Source: Shewanella psychrophila
GTDB lineage: Bacteria; Pseudomonadota; Gammaproteobacteria; Enterobacterales; Shewanellaceae
Assembly: GCF_002005305.1 (NCBI RefSeq)
Contig: NZ_CP014782.1
Location: 4,092,001-4,156,000, forward strand
Length of the DNA: 64,000 nt
Direction: 5' to 3'
Shown: positions 36,182 to 44,794 of the stretch, one piece after another
Position numbering within the stretch: the first letter of the stretch is position 1
Layout: each line of letters opens with the position of its first letter
Translations under genes and position numbers: made by a program
The notes under the pieces: generated by a model
What the model was told of the DNA's origin: nothing
What the model saw: only the letters and a program-made list of their open reading frames with translations
The model's database searches: none

Positions 36182-36361
36182 TCGCTTTTCACTCGCTTTG
36201 CTCACCTTGGATCCATAGATAAAAAATTAGGTGAGCAAACTCTTCTATCCCGTCATAACTATCTACTTCTACCCATTCAATATCCGCGAACTTTGTTTTT
36301 AGAACAAAAAATATGCTACTTTTAAAGAGCTTATTTTTCATTCCGCATAAGGGATTTTTTG

Positions 36362-36664
36362 ATGCAAGATAATACTGAAGACTTAGATGAACGACGTACC
36401 TCCTTCAGAGTCGACTTGGAAGCCGAACGTATTCTTTTGGCTTGGCAAGATGAAAACGGCCAAGAACAAACTGATGATGGGATCTGCATCGACCTAGCAA
36501 GACACGGTGTACTAATTGAATATAAAATGAATTTTAAAGTGGGTGAGCTTCTCGCCATCACCTTTAATCCAGATAATGATAAAAGGCATATGGTAAAAGG
36601 ACAGGTCTGTCGAACCATCACCTGTAACCCTAAAAGCTTCCATATCGCAATTCAACTCATCTAA
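36362..36664 (+). CDS. PilZ-domain protein (putative cyclic di-GMP receptor)
   Basis: The 100-residue protein is little more than a PilZ domain. The RxxxR motif is visible as RRTSFRVD near residues 11-18. The second motif appears as DLARHG near residues 45-50, where the usual Ser is Ala. Canonical PilZ domains bind cyclic di-GMP with these motifs, so affinity here may be altered. AAGGG precedes ATG 36362; TTG 36359 is in frame. It lies about 125 bases before parA and may be functionally linked, but there is no overlap. Confidence 0.82.
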   Translation: MQDNTEDLDERRTSFRVDLEAERILLAWQDENGQEQTDDGICIDLARHGVLIEYKMNFKVGELLAITFNPDNDKRHMVKGQVCRTITCNPKSFHIAIQLI

Positions 36665-36789
36665 GCGTTAACTCCTGTGAAACCCTATGTATTGAGAAGG
36701 AATTGTCGGCAGGAATCTATAGTGTGTTCTATACTTAACGCATTTAAGAATCAAAGATAATCGGTGCTGAAAGACATGGAGATACTTTT

Positions 36790-37458
36790 ATGATCTTGCT
36801 TGTGGGCGGAGAAAAAGGTGGAGCAGGGAAAAGCTGTATGGCCCAAAACCTAGCTGTTCATATCACACAGAAATACCAAGCAAATGTATTGATGATAGAT
36901 TGTGACCCACAGCGTACCACGTCAGATTGGATACAGGCTCGTAATGAAGATCCAGACCTTCCAACCATCAATTGCATTCAACTTTACGGAAAAATCCGTA
37001 ACGATCTCTTGAGTCAAGATAAACACTTCGATTATGTCATCGTCGATTGTGGCGGCCAAGATAATTTAGCTATGCGCGCAGCCATGTCTGTAGCAACTTA
37101 TGTGGTACTTCCACTACGACCCAAACGTAGAGATTTAAAAACCTTACCCCATATGGAAGATATGCTAAGTACCTGTAAGATGGTCAACCCAAAAATGGTG
37201 GCAACCATAGTCATGACTCAATGCCCCTCTCTACCCAGCCAATTTAAAAGAATCCTCGAAGCAAAAGAAGTCGTGGAATCATTTGGCTTACGTGTATTAA
37301 ATTCAGTGACCTTCAACAGAAATATTTACGATGATAGTGAAGAACTTGGATCCTCTGTCATTGAAATTGAACCCGATGGCAAAGCCGCTGCAGAGATTCG
37401 AGCAATTGCAGATGAACTTTTTGCTATAGAACCAGAAAATTGCTATGAGCTTAACTGA
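36790..37458 (+). CDS. ParA-family ATPase, chromosomal
   Basis: The 222-residue ATPase has the deviant Walker A GGEKGGAGKSCMAQN at residues 6-20, Walker A' MIDCDPQ and Walker B YVIVDCGG, as in plasmid-type ParA/MinD proteins that move cargo on the nucleoid. It lacks the N-terminal DNA-binding domain of large ParAs. The next gene overlaps its end by 14 bases and encodes a possible ribbon-helix-helix partner, the arrangement of small plasmid partition modules. It lies in ordinary core chromosome, far from any visible origin genes. The cargo is unknown. Confidence 0.87.
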   Translation: MILLVGGEKGGAGKSCMAQNLAVHITQKYQANVLMIDCDPQRTTSDWIQARNEDPDLPTINCIQLYGKIRNDLLSQDKHFDYVIVDCGGQDNLAMRAAMSVATYVVLPLRPKRRDLKTLPHMEDMLSTCKMVNPKMVATIVMTQCPSLPSQFKRILEAKEVVESFGLRVLNSVTFNRNIYDDSEELGSSVIEIEPDGKAAAEIRAIADELFAIEPENCYELN

Positions 37459-37792
37459 TCTTAAAAGACGAAAGAAGAAAACACCTCAAGCCCAAGTTTC
37501 AATTGAGGACTTTATCGAAGATGCTAATAACTACGCCTTCGGTCAACCTAGCGTCGTCAGTAAAAGTAGAAAAAAACTAAGCAAAATTAAACATAAAGGC
37601 TTAGATAAACATTCAACCAAAATTTATAAACATGCGACTTTCTCCCTCACCGAAGATGCAATAGGGATATTGGACAGAATATCTGCCGATAAGAAAATAG
37701 CTAAATCAAGGCTTATCCGAATTTTGATTCATGAGTTTTCAGTAAAAAGTGAAAATGAGCAAAGTGCGATTATCGAGTTTAGTGATGACTAG
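37445..37792 (+). CDS. Small basic protein with C-terminal ribbon-helix-helix-like region
   Basis: The 115-residue product has a Lys/Arg-rich N-terminus (MSLTDLKRRKKKTPQ) and a variable middle. The C-terminal stretch KHATFSLTEDAIGILDRISADKK-like is followed by SRLIRILIHEF, with the strand-helix-helix pattern of ribbon-helix-helix DNA-binding proteins. It starts inside parA, so it is translationally coupled and probably the ParA partner or centromere-binding component. This is inference from arrangement; I do not recognise a named family. Confidence 0.72.
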   Translation: MSLTDLKRRKKKTPQAQVSIEDFIEDANNYAFGQPSVVSKSRKKLSKIKHKGLDKHSTKIYKHATFSLTEDAIGILDRISADKKIAKSRLIRILIHEFSVKSENEQSAIIEFSDD

Positions 37793-37931
37793 AGGCTGAC
37801 ATTCCACACCTTCAATAATACAATAACCTTTCCCTTTTTATCCAGTGGTCTTGGCAACAAGACTATGCTGTTCGCAACCTTAGGTGCAGATTTAGCCTGG
37901 CTAACCATTTTATTCAGCCGAAAGTATAAAT

Positions 37932-37956
37932 AAAAAAGCCAGTCTATGACTGGCTA
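37932..37956 (-). terminator. Terminator after yaeQ
   Basis: An AGCCAGTC / GACTGGCT stem with a three-base loop is followed by six T residues on the minus strand, 25 bases beyond the yaeQ stop codon. Confidence 0.88.
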
Positions 37957-37981
37957 ATTTACATCAATTTAAGAATGAAGA

Positions 37982-38527
37982 TTAAACACTAAGCTTCAGT
38001 ATCTCAGGAGTAAACTGAACACTACCTAGATCACTGGATAACCAAATTTCCCCATCACTTATATTATATTGAAGCTCCATATTACGAGTGACCAAATCTC
38101 CCATCTGCTTCACGGCCTCTTCAGGAACATTCCAGACTTTAAGGTTTTTATAACGTTCTAATGCTTTCTCATTTTGTTGCCACCATATAGGTACAGCTCG
38201 CCCTCCATAAGCAAATAACTGTACTTGCTTAGACCGCCCACTGGCTTTTCTTAACCATTTTTCATCACTCTGACCAAACTCAATCCAAAGCTCTATATCG
38301 CCAACTAGCGACTTTTCCCAAAGTTCTGGTTCATCTTCTACGCAAAGCCCTTTACTGAACTCTAGTGACTCACTTGCATTCATTGCGAAAGCAAGTAAAC
38401 GGATCATCATGCGGGAATCGGTTTCCGAAGGGTGTTGAGCCAATGTCAGCTGATGATCGTGATAATAGCCTCGATCCATATCGGCTATTTGCAGAGTGAC
38501 TTTATATACCGTAGCTTTTGGTGCCAT
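37982..38527 (-). CDS. yaeQ: YaeQ family protein
   Basis: From ATG 38527 the 181-residue protein starts MAPKATVYKVTLQIADMDRG and contains LTLAQHPSETDSRMMIRLLAF, LCVEDEPELWEKS, DIELWIEFGQ and AVPIWWQQNE, all as in E. coli YaeQ. YaeQ has a PD-(D/E)xK nuclease-like fold and suppresses loss of RfaH in some backgrounds; its reaction is unknown. An upstream in-frame start at 38545 is possible but not needed for the family match. Confidence 0.93.
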   Translation of the reverse strand: MAPKATVYKVTLQIADMDRGYYHDHQLTLAQHPSETDSRMMIRLLAFAMNASESLEFSKGLCVEDEPELWEKSLVGDIELWIEFGQSDEKWLRKASGRSKQVQLFAYGGRAVPIWWQQNEKALERYKNLKVWNVPEEAVKQMGDLVTRNMELQYNISDGEIWLSSDLGSVQFTPEILKLSV

Positions 38528-38630
38528 AACTTCTAGTTCTCTCATTTAATTGGCACTAGTGTAACTCAATTTCTCTACCTAATGAGACATGTCTAGTTTA
38601 ATTCTATGAATAAGCTTATCTAATAAAACC

Positions 38631-39542
38631 TTAAATTTTCCCGGCCCTCAGGTGTTTCGCCATGGGGAAATGGGCTTTAAGTTGGTTAACAGTTTCTTTA
38701 TCCCCATACACGAGACAACGTTGACCACCTTGGTATAGTTTACTCAGCTCACTCAGACTGGGTAACTTCCCTCGTTCAGCATCTCGTCTGACAAATTCAT
38801 TGAGAGTCAGAGGCAGCGCTTCAAGGCTAAATATATGATCGAGCTTCTGCATTAACGGCATTGCGGCTATGGGTAACAAAGAGGTTTGAGTCTCATCATC
38901 GACAAGCAAGATCTCACCGCCTGTCGACAAACCTTGGAACCCATTATCGTAGTGAACAGAAGTATCATCATCAAACTTATCACCATTGGCTCTAAAGAAA
39001 TCCTCCCAAAATAGTTTTCTTTGCTTAAACTCAGGCAGTCTTTGCTGTACTTCTTTGCGCTTCGTCGCCACAAAATCAAATAGAGGCGAGAGCGACTGAG
39101 GTAACCAGGACTCAAGTCTCGCCCTCAGCTCTCTTGCAAAAACAGGTGCAGCACCGGCTGTACTTATCGCAATCTGAAGACGGCCTCGATCGACTATCGA
39201 TGGAGTGATAAACCGGCACAAATCGGGACTATCAACAACATTCACCCAGATCCCACGTTCATCGGCAATACTCGCGAACTTTGCATTAAGCCTGTCATCA
39301 GCAGTCGCGAGATAAACGAGATCGACCCCATTGATATCATCAGGGGTCACGCCGCGCTTAACGAGCGTAATACGGCCTTGCTGGCCACACTTAGACACCT
39401 CTGCAGAGATATCTGTTGCAATAACCAGAATCTCAGCATCTGTTCTGGCCAGCAACTCTAATTTTCGGCTGGCCACATCACCTGCGCCCACCAACAAGAC
39501 TTTAAGCTTGGATGTATCAACAAATAAGGGAAAGTACTGCAT
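38631..39542 (-). CDS. Siroheme synthase, precorrin-2 dehydrogenase/ferrochelatase with decayed C-terminal domain
   Basis: This is the CysG N-terminal half type (Met8-like), which oxidises precorrin-2 and inserts iron to make sirohaem. The NAD loop VGAGDVASRK (19-27), catalytic Asp104 in VVDSPDLCRFITPS and the STAGAAPVFARELRARLE block near residue 127 match CysG. Residues about 209-281 resemble the start of the CysG methyltransferase domain (GEILLV, FVRRDAERGK, QGGQRCLVYGD) but lack the SAM loop GAGPGD and the rest. So a separate uroporphyrinogen methyltransferase must exist elsewhere. The 303-residue length fits N-terminal CysG plus this tail. Confidence 0.9.
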   Translation of the reverse strand: MQYFPLFVDTSKLKVLLVGAGDVASRKLELLARTDAEILVIATDISAEVSKCGQQGRITLVKRGVTPDDINGVDLVYLATADDRLNAKFASIADERGIWVNVVDSPDLCRFITPSIVDRGRLQIAISTAGAAPVFARELRARLESWLPQSLSPLFDFVATKRKEVQQRLPEFKQRKLFWEDFFRANGDKFDDDTSVHYDNGFQGLSTGGEILLVDDETQTSLLPIAAMPLMQKLDHIFSLEALPLTLNEFVRRDAERGKLPSLSELSKLYQGGQRCLVYGDKETVNQLKAHFPMAKHLRAGKI

Positions 39543-39703
39543 TAAAGATCAATTCCTAATCCGGTATTTATGGGAATAGTATCAGAACTTAAGCCACCAA
39601 TGAATTAAGGAATTTGAGTAATACCATTAACGATCATTGATGTGCGGCAAAGCCCACGGTAAAGAAGCTGTAGCAAAGAGAATCTAATCAAAAGTATAAC
39701 TAT

Positions 39704-40021
39704 TTAGTTGTGAAGCTCACTTCTCTCACGACCACACCGCCAACACAACTCAAAACTAACCTCATTCATTTCTTGGCACTTTATGCAGCGCCATGGAGGC
39801 CCTTCGGCGTTAATAGATTCCAGTTGAGCTTTAGCAAGCTCATATTTCGACTCCGATACCCAAAGCTCCACATTTTGCAGATCAACTGGCAGCTCACCTA
39901 TTCCACCGAGTAAAGCTTCACCACGAAGCTCTACTTCTATGCCACTTGTTTCTAACAGACCTTTCCACGTATGGGCTTGTAATAAATTACCGCCCGCAAC
40001 CATTCTACTGCGCTCTTCCAT
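39704..40021 (-). CDS. DUF2007 protein with C-terminal RanBP2-type zinc finger
   Basis: The 105-residue protein has an N-terminal DUF2007 domain (about 10-70: HTWKGLLETSGIEVELRGE, GGIGELPVDLQNVELWV). The C-terminal zinc finger PWRCIKCQEMNEVSFELCWRCG fits W-x-C-x2-C-x3-N-x6-C-x2-C exactly, the RanBP2 pattern. DUF2007 is described as a putative signal-transducing domain of unknown role. The start could also be Met7 (40003). It stands alone between the siroheme synthase gene and the sec operon. Confidence 0.82.
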   Translation of the reverse strand: MEERSRMVAGGNLLQAHTWKGLLETSGIEVELRGEALLGGIGELPVDLQNVELWVSESKYELAKAQLESINAEGPPWRCIKCQEMNEVSFELCWRCGRERSELHN

Positions 40022-40235
40022 GTTATTCCCTACAACTATTGCTCTTCTGGCAAATTTCAGGTGTGATAAATATGTTAACTAAAACATGAGTGCCAACATC
40101 CTACTGCTAAATTAGCGAGTCTGTCGAGGGCAAATGCGGCCAAGCCGGATAACAAAAGAAAATTCTGTTATTGCAGCTTGGAACATTCTTGTTTTATCAA
40201 ACCCAAACATGCCTCTTATCTATTTAATCATGGCA

Positions 40236-40264
40236 ATAAAAAACCACCCGAAGGTGGTTTTATT
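40236..40264 (-). terminator. Terminator after secF
   Basis: An AAACCACC / GGTGGTTT stem with a four-base CGAA-type loop is followed on the minus strand by a long T run. It closes the queA-tgt-yajC-secD-secF transcription direction. Confidence 0.88.
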
Positions 40265-40283
40265 ATCAATACTCAATAATCGC

Positions 40284-41231
40284 TTATGGCGTTAGTGGGT
40301 CTTGATCAGCACCTTCTTTTTCAATCTCAACAGGCATCATATGCTCGCGATTTATCCCGAGCTTAACCGCTAAGAAACTCGCCACATAAATAGATGAGAA
40401 AGTACCAACGAAGATCCCCATCAAGAGTGCCGTTGCAAACCCGTGGATCATGGTGCCGCCCTTAAGGAACAAAGCGATGACCACAACCAAAGTAGTACCC
40501 GTTGTAATAATAGTACGACTCATGGTCTGAGTGATTGAGGTGTTAACAATCTCCTCTGGTCCGCCCTTACGCATCTTAAGGAAGTTTTCACGGATACGGT
40601 CAAATACAACAATAGTATCGTTGAGTGAGTAACCAACAACCGTCAAGACACCAGCCAATACAGTAAGATCAAAATCTAATTGGAACAATGAGAACACACC
40701 TAAGGTGATAATCACATCGTGTGCCAGTGCAGCAACGGAGCCAAGTGCTAAGCGCCACTCGAATCGAAAGGACACATAAATCAAGATACAGATCAGTGCA
40801 ACTAATACAGCGAGTCCACCCTGCTCTGCTAGCTCTTGACCAATTTGAGGTCCAACCATCTCCACACGCTTCTGGATAACTTTCGGATCGAGTTTAGTCG
40901 CCGCCGCCATCACTTGCTCGACTTGAGTTTCACTCTTCACGCCCTCTTTAACAGGAAGACGCGTGATCACATCACGACTCGAACCAAAGTGTTGTACCAC
41001 GACGCCTTCAGTTTCTTCACTGCTGAGTTCCGCGCGGAGTGCCTGGAGGTCTGCAGTCGATGAGAACTCGAGTTCAACAACGGTTCCGCCGGTAAAGTCT
41101 AATCCCCAGTTAATGCCTTTGGTCGCTAATGATGTTAGCGAACCAATGACTAAAATCAGAGACAGAATACTGATTGGCACTGCATGACGCAGAAAGTTGA
41201 CCGTGCCTTTTATCGATAAAACCTGAAACAT
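40284..41231 (-). CDS. secF: Protein translocase subunit SecF
   Basis: SecF with SecD pulls exported proteins across the membrane using the proton gradient. The 315-residue protein has six membrane segments: one at about 16-37, then a large periplasmic domain to about 130 with WGLDFTGGTVVELEF, then five segments between 130 and 300 including the DVIITLGVFSLF and GYSLNDTIVVFDRIREN blocks. ATG 41231 with AAGGAA upstream is preferred to an in-frame TTG two codons earlier. It follows secD by 12 bases. Confidence 0.97.
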   Translation of the reverse strand: MFQVLSIKGTVNFLRHAVPISILSLILVIGSLTSLATKGINWGLDFTGGTVVELEFSSTADLQALRAELSSEETEGVVVQHFGSSRDVITRLPVKEGVKSETQVEQVMAAATKLDPKVIQKRVEMVGPQIGQELAEQGGLAVLVALICILIYVSFRFEWRLALGSVAALAHDVIITLGVFSLFQLDFDLTVLAGVLTVVGYSLNDTIVVFDRIRENFLKMRKGGPEEIVNTSITQTMSRTIITTGTTLVVVIALFLKGGTMIHGFATALLMGIFVGTFSSIYVASFLAVKLGINREHMMPVEIEKEGADQDPLTP

Positions 41232-41243
41232 AATCAACTTTCC

Positions 41244-43094
41244 TTATATAGACAGTTTCTTAACGCGCTTACCACCCCAAACAGCGTTAACTATTGAGCG
41301 GGTTCCCACGATAGCGGTGAACATTGAGGTCGCAATACCTATCATCAAGGTGACTGCGAAACCCTTCACTGCACCAGTACCAACGGAGAACAAGATAAGT
41401 GCTGTCATAAAGGTGGTAATATTTGCATCGGCAATGGTAGAAAACGCATTAGCATAACCTTCATGAATTGCCTGCTGTACGCTACGGCCGTTTCTTAGCT
41501 CTTCGCGGATGCGCTCATAGATCAACACGTTGCCATCGACAGCCATACCTACGGTCAAGACCATACCAGCGATACCCGGCAGTGTAAGTACAGCTCCCGG
41601 GATCATAGACATCACACCGACAACCATCACTAAGTTTGCCGTTAACGCCAGATTAGCAATCAGACCAAAGCCACGGTAATAGACAAGCATAAAGATAAGC
41701 ACAACTGCCATACCCCAGATCATCGCCTGTACACCGTTTTGAACGTTCTCAGCACCTAAGCTTGGACCAATAGTACGCTCTTCAACGATAACAACTGGAG
41801 CAATCAAGGCACCGGCACGAAGAAGTAACGCTAAGTTTTGAGCTTCAGTGTGATCAAGACCTGTGATAACAAAGTTACGTCCCAGACGCGCTTGAATCGT
41901 TGCGACTGAAATGACTTCCTCTATCTTCTCCAACTTGATACTGCCATCCGGATTTTTAGCACCATTATCTTTATACTCGATGAATAAAGTGGCCATTGGC
42001 TTACCAATGTTATCTTTAGTGACATTCGAGAAGATTGATCCACCTTTGGAATCTAAATTGATGCTTACCTGAGGACGGCTATATTCGTCGAAACTTGGCT
42101 GTGCCCCTTGGATATGGGTACCAGACAACATGACTTCTTTATAAAGCGCAACCTTACCTCCTTGACGACGATCGTAAATCTGCGAGTTGGGAGAGACACG
42201 ACCACTGGCAATAGCGGCAGCATCGGCTTTCTCATCAACCATGCGAAATTCAATCGATGCCGTAGCACCCAGAATTTTCTTGGCGCGAGCCGTATCCTGA
42301 ACACCGGGTAACTGAACGATAATACGCTCCGCACCTTGACGTTGTACCACAGGCTCAGCAACACCCAACTCATTCACTCGATTACGAATCGTGGTGATGT
42401 TTTGCTGTAGTGCTTCTTCTTTTACCTGTTTGAGATAGTTTTCACTGAGGTTGGCAATTAAGAAGTAGTTTCCACCCGATGAGATATCGGTGAATACCAT
42501 GTCATTGCCACGAGATTTAAGGAAACGCTCAGCCTTAGCTAAGTTATCGGCATCACGGAATTTAATCTCTATGCCTCTAGCACTGTCACGTATTCCCGCA
42601 TAGCGAATTCTTTCACCACGCAGGTCAGTTCTGAAATCGGCCATCTTAGATTCGGTCATCTTACGGACCGCTTCGCCCATCTTCACTTCCATCAAGAAAT
42701 GAACACCGCCTCGAAGATCCAGACCTAACTTCATTGGCGTACCGCCCATAGACTCCAGCCACTCAGGAGTCGCTGGTGCTAAGTTTAAGGCGACGGTGTA
42801 TTTGTCACCCAGCGCAGTAGCTATCGCTTCTTTGGCGAGCAACTGTTGATCGCCGTCCATCACACGAACAAGCAGTTGGCCATTTTCAAGCTCTGAACGC
42901 TTTATCGCAATATTCTTACTGGTAAGAACATCGTTGACTGTTGACTGAGTAGCCACAGTCACCTCGGCTCCACGAGTGGCAACTACCTGAACCGCATAGT
43001 CTTCACCGAAGAGATTCGGAATTGCATAGAAAAAACCTACAAAGATGATGCAAGCCACCATCAAGTTTTTCCACATTGGGTATTTATTTAACAC
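41244..43094 (-). CDS. secD: Protein translocase subunit SecD
   Basis: The 616-residue partner of SecF has an N-terminal membrane segment (about 8-26), a long periplasmic region with GLDLRGGVHFLMEV near residue 120 and IIVQLPGVQD near 270, and a C-terminal six-segment block containing VGMAVDGNVLIYERIREEL. It starts with GTG (43092-43094) with GAGGG seven bases upstream; a nearby ATG is out of frame. The start MLNKYPMWKNLM matches the family. Confidence 0.97.
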   Translation of the reverse strand: MLNKYPMWKNLMVACIIFVGFFYAIPNLFGEDYAVQVVATRGAEVTVATQSTVNDVLTSKNIAIKRSELENGQLLVRVMDGDQQLLAKEAIATALGDKYTVALNLAPATPEWLESMGGTPMKLGLDLRGGVHFLMEVKMGEAVRKMTESKMADFRTDLRGERIRYAGIRDSARGIEIKFRDADNLAKAERFLKSRGNDMVFTDISSGGNYFLIANLSENYLKQVKEEALQQNITTIRNRVNELGVAEPVVQRQGAERIIVQLPGVQDTARAKKILGATASIEFRMVDEKADAAAIASGRVSPNSQIYDRRQGGKVALYKEVMLSGTHIQGAQPSFDEYSRPQVSINLDSKGGSIFSNVTKDNIGKPMATLFIEYKDNGAKNPDGSIKLEKIEEVISVATIQARLGRNFVITGLDHTEAQNLALLLRAGALIAPVVIVEERTIGPSLGAENVQNGVQAMIWGMAVVLIFMLVYYRGFGLIANLALTANLVMVVGVMSMIPGAVLTLPGIAGMVLTVGMAVDGNVLIYERIREELRNGRSVQQAIHEGYANAFSTIADANITTFMTALILFSVGTGAVKGFAVTLMIGIATSMFTAIVGTRSIVNAVWGGKRVKKLSI

Positions 43095-43111
43095 ACCATC
43101 GCCCTCTTGGC

Positions 43112-43438
43112 TTAAAGTGACTTAATAGAGCCTTTAGGCAATACGGCCGCTATGTAATCCTTTTTAATTGTAATTTCAGATGTCTCATTGATTGTCAGTA
43201 ACACATAATCATTCTCGTCACTGATTTTAGCAATCTTACCTAAAATACCACCGCTGGTGAGAATCTCATCACCCTTACTCAATGAACCCATTAAGTTTTT
43301 GTGCTCTTTGACGCGCTTAGACTGCGGGCGGAAAATCATGAAATAGAAGATCAGGCCGAATATAACCAGCATGAAAATTAACTCCATGGTGCCACCAGTT
43401 GCTGGGGCATCTGCAGCGTACGCATTTGAAATGAACAT
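43112..43438 (-). CDS. yajC: Preprotein translocase subunit YajC
   Basis: YajC is the small accessory subunit of the SecDF complex. The 108-residue protein has a short N-terminal stretch, one membrane segment (about residues 18-37), the family motif IFRPQSKRVKEHKNLM and a soluble domain with SKGDEILTSGGILGKI. It lies between tgt and secD in the conserved operon. Confidence 0.97.
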   Translation of the reverse strand: MFISNAYAADAPATGGTMELIFMLVIFGLIFYFMIFRPQSKRVKEHKNLMGSLSKGDEILTSGGILGKIAKISDENDYVLLTINETSEITIKKDYIAAVLPKGSIKSL

Positions 43439-43470
43439 AGTTCTCTCTTCTTATTTAGCAGTAGTTAAAA

Positions 43471-44595
43471 TTAATCGGATAATTTAGGAACTTCACGACC
43501 TTGACTGGTATAGAACTCCTCAACGAAGGCGTCTAATGTACCCGTCTCGATTGCACCGCGCAAACCTTCCATCAACCTTTGGTAATACCTAAGGTTATGT
43601 ATGGTGTTTAAACGAGCACCTAAAATTTCATTACAACGATCTAAATGGTAAAGATATGCCCGTGAATAATTCTTACAGGTATAGCAATCACATTTAGCAT
43701 CGAGTGTGGCAGTATCATCACGATGACGCGCGTTGCGTATCTTAATTACACCTTCACTGGTAAACAGATGACCATTTCGAGCATTACGTGTTGGCATCAC
43801 ACAATCAAACATGTCGACACCACGACGTACACCTTCAACGAGATCTTCTGGCTTACCGACCCCCATCAAGTAACGAGGTTTATCAGTAGGGATTTGAGGA
43901 CAGACATGCTCTAAAATACGATGCATATCTTCTTTAGGCTCACCCACTGCCAAACCGCCGACGGCATAGCCGTCAAAACCTATATCGACTAACCCATTTA
44001 AGCTCTCATCGCGCAGGTCTTCATAGACTCCACCTTGAATGATGCCAAACAGAGAGTTAGGATTTTCTAATTTATCAAATTCATCACGTGAGCGTTGAGC
44101 CCAACGCAGTGACATCTGCATCGATTTGCGTGCTTCATCTTCAGTTGCCGGATACGGTGTACATTCATCGAAAATCATGACCACATCACTACCCAGAGAG
44201 TTCTGGATCTGCATGGATTTTTCCGGATCCAGAAAAATCTTCTCACCATTAATAGGTGAACGGAAATGTACACCTTCTTCGGTGATCTTACGAATATCAC
44301 CTAAACTGAATACTTGGAATCCGCCTGAATCCGTTAAAATAGGACCTTGCCAGTTCATGAAGTCATGCAGATCACCATGCTTACGCATGATTTCTTCACC
44401 CGGACGCAGCCATAAATGGAATGTATTACCTAACAGGATATCGGCGCCAGTTTCGCGCACCTCTTCTGGTGTCATGCCTTTTACAGTGCCATAAGTGCCC
44501 ACTGGCATGAATGCTGGAGTCTCTACAGTGCCACGTTCAAAAATCAAACGGCCGCGTCTGGCTCGCCCATCGGTTGTATCTAATTCAAATTTCAT
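43471..44595 (-). CDS. tgt: Queuine tRNA-ribosyltransferase Tgt
   Basis: Tgt exchanges guanine for preQ1 at position 34 of tRNAs reading NAY codons. The 374-residue enzyme has ILTDSGGFQVFSLG (with the substrate-binding Asp), GGLAVGEPKEDM, FDCVMPTRNARNGHLF and the zinc site CDCYTCKNYSRAYLYHLDRCNE-like region followed by HNLRYY. It works after QueA's product precursor is on the tRNA pathway, and the two genes are neighbours, separated by a terminator. Confidence 0.98.
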   Translation of the reverse strand: MKFELDTTDGRARRGRLIFERGTVETPAFMPVGTYGTVKGMTPEEVRETGADILLGNTFHLWLRPGEEIMRKHGDLHDFMNWQGPILTDSGGFQVFSLGDIRKITEEGVHFRSPINGEKIFLDPEKSMQIQNSLGSDVVMIFDECTPYPATEDEARKSMQMSLRWAQRSRDEFDKLENPNSLFGIIQGGVYEDLRDESLNGLVDIGFDGYAVGGLAVGEPKEDMHRILEHVCPQIPTDKPRYLMGVGKPEDLVEGVRRGVDMFDCVMPTRNARNGHLFTSEGVIKIRNARHRDDTATLDAKCDCYTCKNYSRAYLYHLDRCNEILGARLNTIHNLRYYQRLMEGLRGAIETGTLDAFVEEFYTSQGREVPKLSD

Positions 44596-44743
44596 GATTT
44601 AACCTCGCCAGATAAACAGTCTGACTCACAATAGCCTGAACAGGGCTGAAATACCCTGTGCATGCTAACACTAAGACTAAAGATAAGGGCAAACAGCTGA
44701 GTATCAACCCTGTATCCTCAAAATATGTACAAAAAGAGTAGAA

Positions 44744-44779
44744 AAAAATACCCACCTCATCTGATGGGCGGGTATTTTA
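44744..44779 (-). terminator. Terminator after queA
   Basis: An AAAATACCC / GGGTATTTT outer stem encloses a CACC..GGTG-like inner region and is followed by a T run on the minus strand. It separates queA from tgt, so the two may be partly uncoupled. Confidence 0.75.
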
Positions 44780-44794
44780 AAACAATTTTCAAGA

